Source: Leptolyngbyaceae cyanobacterium clean351 (GTDB lineage Bacteria; Cyanobacteriota; Cyanobacteriia; DAIDHW01). Taken from it: DNA of 64,000 nucleotides. Each line of letters starts with the position of its first letter. The stretch's first letter is position 1. The stretch spans positions 620,353 to 684,352 of the forward strand of contig DAIDHW010000001.1 of the NCBI GenBank assembly GCA_027451865.1. Direction: 5' to 3'. The notes below the pieces were generated by a model. It ran no database searches and was not told the DNA's origin. It saw nothing but the letters and a program-made list of their open reading frames with translations. The position numbers and the translations under genes are program-made. Below are positions 61,801 through 64,000 of the stretch, piece after piece.

Positions 61801-62709
61801 CGCACTCGCCTTGCCAGGATGGATGAACGCGGTCTAGCAACACGTCGTCTGCGAGCGATCGATGAGCTGACTTCCCGTAAAGACTCCACAGAAATCCCAG
61901 GGATTCTCGACCGCCTAGAAACCCCCTTTGACCCAGAGTTGCTGGCGGAAAATGAGGCCAGGCGAAAAGCCGGTCAAAAAGTAGATAGACCCGATCCGCT
62001 CGATGTCATCCTGGCAACTAACATGATCTCAGTGGGAGTCGATGTCCGGCGCCTCGGCATCATGGTGGCCTGCGGACAACCGAAAAATACGGCTGAGTAT
62101 ATCCAGGCCACCTCCCGGGTTGGCCGGACCTATCCCGGCCTCGTGATCACGGTCTACAACTGGGCGCGGCCGCGGGATCTTTCCCACTTCGAACGCTTTG
62201 AGCACTATCACGCCACGTTCTATCAGAACGTTGAGGCGCTGTCCGTTACCCCGTTTGCTCCTGGTGCCCTTTATCGAGGCCTCAGTGCTGTCCTGGCATC
62301 ATTAATTCGTCTGTCCGGCGAAGAATTCAACGGCAACGATAAAGCGGGAGCCATTGAACGCAATCATCCCTACGTACGAGCCGCTGTGGATGCGATCGTT
62401 CACAGAGCCGAACTTGTTGGTAATGCTCAGACAGGGCAACGCATTCGTGAAGAACTAGAGGTCAAGCTCGACCGCTGGCTGGCCCGCTCTCAGAAGCTAG
62501 TCGGGGGAGCCCAGCTCAAGTATCAAATCAAATCCAGAGATGGCACCTCTGTTAACCTGCTCAGTTCAGCGGGGAAAGCAACCTGGGATGATTTCACCTG
62601 TCTCAACTCACTGCGTAACGTTGAACCCACCGTTAACCTGGTACTGACCGATCAGCCTCCAGATGACGACTTTTCCCGCATACCACAGCCTTATCTTGAA
62701 ACTACATGA
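58819..62709 (+). CDS. drmA: DISARM helicase DrmA
   Basis: This 1296-residue superfamily 2-like helicase is a core DISARM component. It has Walker A WFPTGGGKTEAYLGL (K594, T595), the DExH-like IIQDELHLISG (~835-845), a zinc-ribbon-like CPWCGSKIEPG...CGDNLGSCAF and helicase C motifs ATNMISVGVDVRRLG and ATSRVGRTYPG. Residues ~79-135 are low-complexity Pro/Gly/Glu sequence encoded by repeat DNA. An eight-G run (60589-60596) lies in the Walker A codons. drmB overlaps its end. Confidence 0.94.
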   Translation: MELIHLPPLLPGTLDLNAINQKLQAGTARLDWGAVVSAPEAVLEQLLNGIGPNHLGLGLEQGGAAEHVIDAIARYYQGRPQPPTPIWGQEEPAGGEGIPEDHSPAILGQEEEDPAPVRPGREPVGGGGILKDYSPAQLRAELEAAIIKDLYGPAGREDEEVEESRVTERYLVGVLAPQIRNQKGDGEPEQHDGIATADKESPEEGSTESNVPSTDSMFPSSLGMTFCVSQEAKALEITASWGRYERQASEISFTEQGNPKTVWKRYPLTGTVIQALSPEGDIDISPVPDEAPAVLLRGRIRQLPDKDWIVTLFLVNGQTEPNQSKDTAWLFQPEVVVRSADAGAAAIFLRKPLGEYSGALDPVIEAENQAMAMLYRHHVEFAVGHGVSVHATVAPQNPTRAICLSTSVIPTYEVPATKPPTVQEIPELEGLVLDMKTLAQVTGTELRSALQPIITAYATWIAQQQNRIDDPDEGLAPLRDAADKALTHCREVLSRIEEGITTLETNPQAAAAFRFMNRAMYLQRIHTLYAERRRRSETLTLDDIDVPKNRSWYPFQLAFILLNIPSTSDLHHSARSHPTDAVADLLWFPTGGGKTEAYLGLTAFTISLRRLQGTIAGRDGEHGVAVLMRYTLRLLTLQQFQRATALICACETIRRENESQWGKEPFRIGLWVGLKNTPNKTADSDEAIKQHRESRPRGSGSPHQLTNCPWCGSKIEPGRHIRVDRFEKGTGRTLIKCGDNLGSCAFSKGEGLPVVVVDEEIYRRLPTLLIATVDKFAQMPWKGEVQMLFGQVNGYCERHGFRSSDLEDKDQHNRSGNLPAAKTIPHRKLRPPDLIIQDELHLISGPLGTLVGLYETAVDRLCTWEVDGQSIRPKVIASTATIRQAQAQVHNLFLRKLSVFPPQGLDISDNFFSRQRDTNPASDRYSPGRRYLGICAPGRRLKATMIRVYLAALSSSQALYEKYGKDADPWMTLVGYFNSLRELGGTRRLVDDDIRTRLARMDERGLATRRLRAIDELTSRKDSTEIPGILDRLETPFDPELLAENEARRKAGQKVDRPDPLDVILATNMISVGVDVRRLGIMVACGQPKNTAEYIQATSRVGRTYPGLVITVYNWARPRDLSHFERFEHYHATFYQNVEALSVTPFAPGALYRGLSAVLASLIRLSGEEFNGNDKAGAIERNHPYVRAAVDAIVHRAELVGNAQTGQRIREELEVKLDRWLARSQKLVGGAQLKYQIKSRDGTSVNLLSSAGKATWDDFTCLNSLRNVEPTVNLVLTDQPPDDDFSRIPQPYLETT
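59055..59220. repeat. GC-rich repeat inserted in frame in drmA (copy 3)
   Basis: It begins CCCTCAACCCCCTACCCC, close to the blocks in drmMI, followed by TTTGGGGACAGGAGG. It contains an internal direct repeat: GGGTGAGGGTATCCC then ACCACAGCCCCGC, against GGGTGGGGGTATCC then ACTACAGCCCCGC. It encodes two imperfect copies of a GGxGI-x-x-D-x-SPA element. The frame is preserved. Confidence 0.7.
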
Positions 62710-64000
62710 CTGGATCGACCTACAAACACAAAGTTGGTGAGCTACGCCCAAGCCAAATCCTCTTTACCTTTGGCATTGGCTCCATTGCCGATCTGCCCAA
62801 CCTGTCCGTCATGATCATGGGCCTCGAGGGCTGGGATAAAGGGCATACAGTCGAGTTGAGTGAAGAACGCCTCCTGGCGGCAGTTCGGCAGGAGTTGGGA
62901 TCGCAGGTTAGAGAACTGCGCTCTCCCCCACTGCCGCCTGAAGAGGACACCTTTAATCCCTTTGATGAAGCTGTTCGTATCGGCATTCCCGTTGCACCCT
63001 TTCCCACCTGGATGGTCTGTCCCTTTTGCCGCTTACTTGCTCCCCTACAATCAGGACTCTTTGAACTGAAGTCCCACCCTTATCGAATTAACGAAACGCG
63101 CTACGTTCACAAAAACTGCCCCAAGGCTAAAAAGCCTCCGGGGGTGATACCTTCCCGCTTCCTGGTTGCTTGCGAGCATGGTCATCTAGACGACTTTCCG
63201 TGGCATTACTTTGTCCACCGGGGACCCTCGGATTGCCAAGGCGTGTTGCGATTTGAGGAGTACGGCGTCACCGGTGCGGCCACCGATATTATGGTTCGCT
63301 GTCAGGGCTGCGATGTTAGACCACGCCAGCTATCTGAAGCATTTGGCGAAACAGGCAAACAAACGATGCCGAGATGTCGAGGTCGCCATCCACACATCCG
63401 AGGCTTTGATGAGTGTGACAAGCAGATGAGAGGAATGCTGCTCGGTGCTTCCAATAGCTGGTTTGCCATCTCACTCTCAGCCCTTTCTATCCCCGTCAAC
63501 TCTAATCAGTTAGCTCAGCTGATCCAAGAAAACTGGGCTGTCGTTGGTAAAGCCAATAGTCCTGAAACCCTTGGTATCCTCTTGGAGGCAATGCAGGCAA
63601 CTGGACAACTTCAAGCCTTCGCAAAATACTCAATTGACGAGGTCTGGACAGCTATCGAACAGCAGCGAGATGGTGGTGAGGATGACGATGTCCATGACCT
63701 CAAAACGCCAGAATGGCAAGTCTTCTCCTTGTCTGTTCCCCCCCAGAGCAGCCGAGAATTTCAGCTACGCCCCGTCGCTCCTCCCACCAGCTATGACCAG
63801 TATTTCAGTAAGACAGTTCTTGTAGAGCGAATTCGAGAAGTTCGGGCCCTAATCGGCTTTACACGTATCCAGTCACCGGGCGACTTCGATGATACTGGGA
63901 AAATTCCTGCAGAGTATAGGGCCCGTATTAGCCGCAACGACCCCCTCTGGGTGCCTGCAACTGAAGTCAAAGGTGAAGGCATCTTCCTGGAATTTAACGA
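62706..64000 (+). CDS. drmB: DISARM protein DrmB (DUF1998), 3' end cut by window
   Basis: The frame opens at ATG 62706, overlapping the drmA stop as ATGA, and is open for 431 codons to the window edge. It begins MTGSTYKHKVGELRPSQILF followed by TFGIGSIADLPNLSVMI. It has a cysteine pair MVCPFCRLL, CEHGHLDDFPWHYFVHRG, further CxxC pairs and VPATEVKGEGIFLEF. These are DrmB/DUF1998 features, and DrmB acts with DrmA. drmC (phospholipase D-like) would be expected downstream of this window. Confidence 0.93.
   Translation, partial: MTGSTYKHKVGELRPSQILFTFGIGSIADLPNLSVMIMGLEGWDKGHTVELSEERLLAAVRQELGSQVRELRSPPLPPEEDTFNPFDEAVRIGIPVAPFPTWMVCPFCRLLAPLQSGLFELKSHPYRINETRYVHKNCPKAKKPPGVIPSRFLVACEHGHLDDFPWHYFVHRGPSDCQGVLRFEEYGVTGAATDIMVRCQGCDVRPRQLSEAFGETGKQTMPRCRGRHPHIRGFDECDKQMRGMLLGASNSWFAISLSALSIPVNSNQLAQLIQENWAVVGKANSPETLGILLEAMQATGQLQAFAKYSIDEVWTAIEQQRDGGEDDDVHDLKTPEWQVFSLSVPPQSSREFQLRPVAPPTSYDQYFSKTVLVERIREVRALIGFTRIQSPGDFDDTGKIPAEYRARISRNDPLWVPATEVKGEGIFLEFN

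Overview
The window is a chromosomal segment of a cyanobacterium. It carries psaE (photosystem I), a Ycf35/DUF2997/ferredoxin trio, a CRR7-type protein, a GUN4-domain protein, an apocarotenoid oxygenase, a folate-transporter-like MFS protein, cyanobacterial Hfq beside dapF, squalene-hopene cyclase, Fe-SOD, cyanase and a PixH/PilH-type response regulator. I cannot name the species. Roughly positions 1-45,600 are GC-rich, densely packed housekeeping DNA, with many GTG/TTG starts, overlapping genes, and convergent pairs whose stop codons share one CTAG.

Layout of the core: 1-5.9 kb holds a partial glycosyltransferase, the ferredoxin/Ycf35/DUF2997 operon, a BioU-like oxidoreductase and an acyl-carrier-protein/phosphodiesterase/hydrolase cluster. 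5.9-13.2 kb holds an anti-sigma-like ATPase, tRNA-Leu, a thioredoxin, an ABC exporter, GUN4 and HldE-like genes, icd, rhodanese, CRR7 and plsC. 13.2-23.1 kb holds a J-domain pentapeptide protein, shc, a carbonic-anhydrase-like protein, a Ca/Na exchanger, carotenoid oxygenase, folate transporter and a GyrA-type protein lacking its C-terminal domain. 23.3-33.6 kb holds response regulators, hfq/dapF, psaE, mutM, purM and secA. 33.6-45.6 kb holds asparaginase, CofE-like, GNAT, VOC, bioF, sodB, cynS, holA, trpB, a CAT-anticodon tRNA and a MOSC protein. BioU and BioF would act in the same biotin pathway.

45.6-48.4 kb is a decayed junction. It contains remnants of a small secreted protein, an amino-acid permease tail and a LysR regulator N-terminus. 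A dead IS4-type insertion sequence follows, with 13-bp inverted repeats and a 9-bp target duplication. The IS sits inside the first unit of a 228-bp tandem repeat. A solo fragment of a related IS end and a perfect-consensus sigma-70 promoter lie just before the next gene.

48.4-64.0 kb is a defence island, less GC-rich and richer in the HIP1 palindrome GCGATCGC. It encodes a class 1 DISARM system: drmD (SNF2-type helicase), drmMI (adenine methyltransferase), drmA (helicase) and the start of drmB (DUF1998), which runs off the window; drmC would be expected beyond. Between drmMI and drmA lie a PemK/MazF-type toxin with a putative antitoxin, a broken methyltransferase tail, and a split HipA-like kinase plus HipA_N/HIRAN protein. 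The kinase pair is joined to drmA and drmB by an ATGA overlap, a 3-base gap and another ATGA overlap, so it appears to belong to the DISARM operon. GC-rich palindromic repeats have invaded drmMI (twice) and drmA (once) without breaking the reading frames. The kinase-linked DISARM arrangement is the most interesting system in the window.
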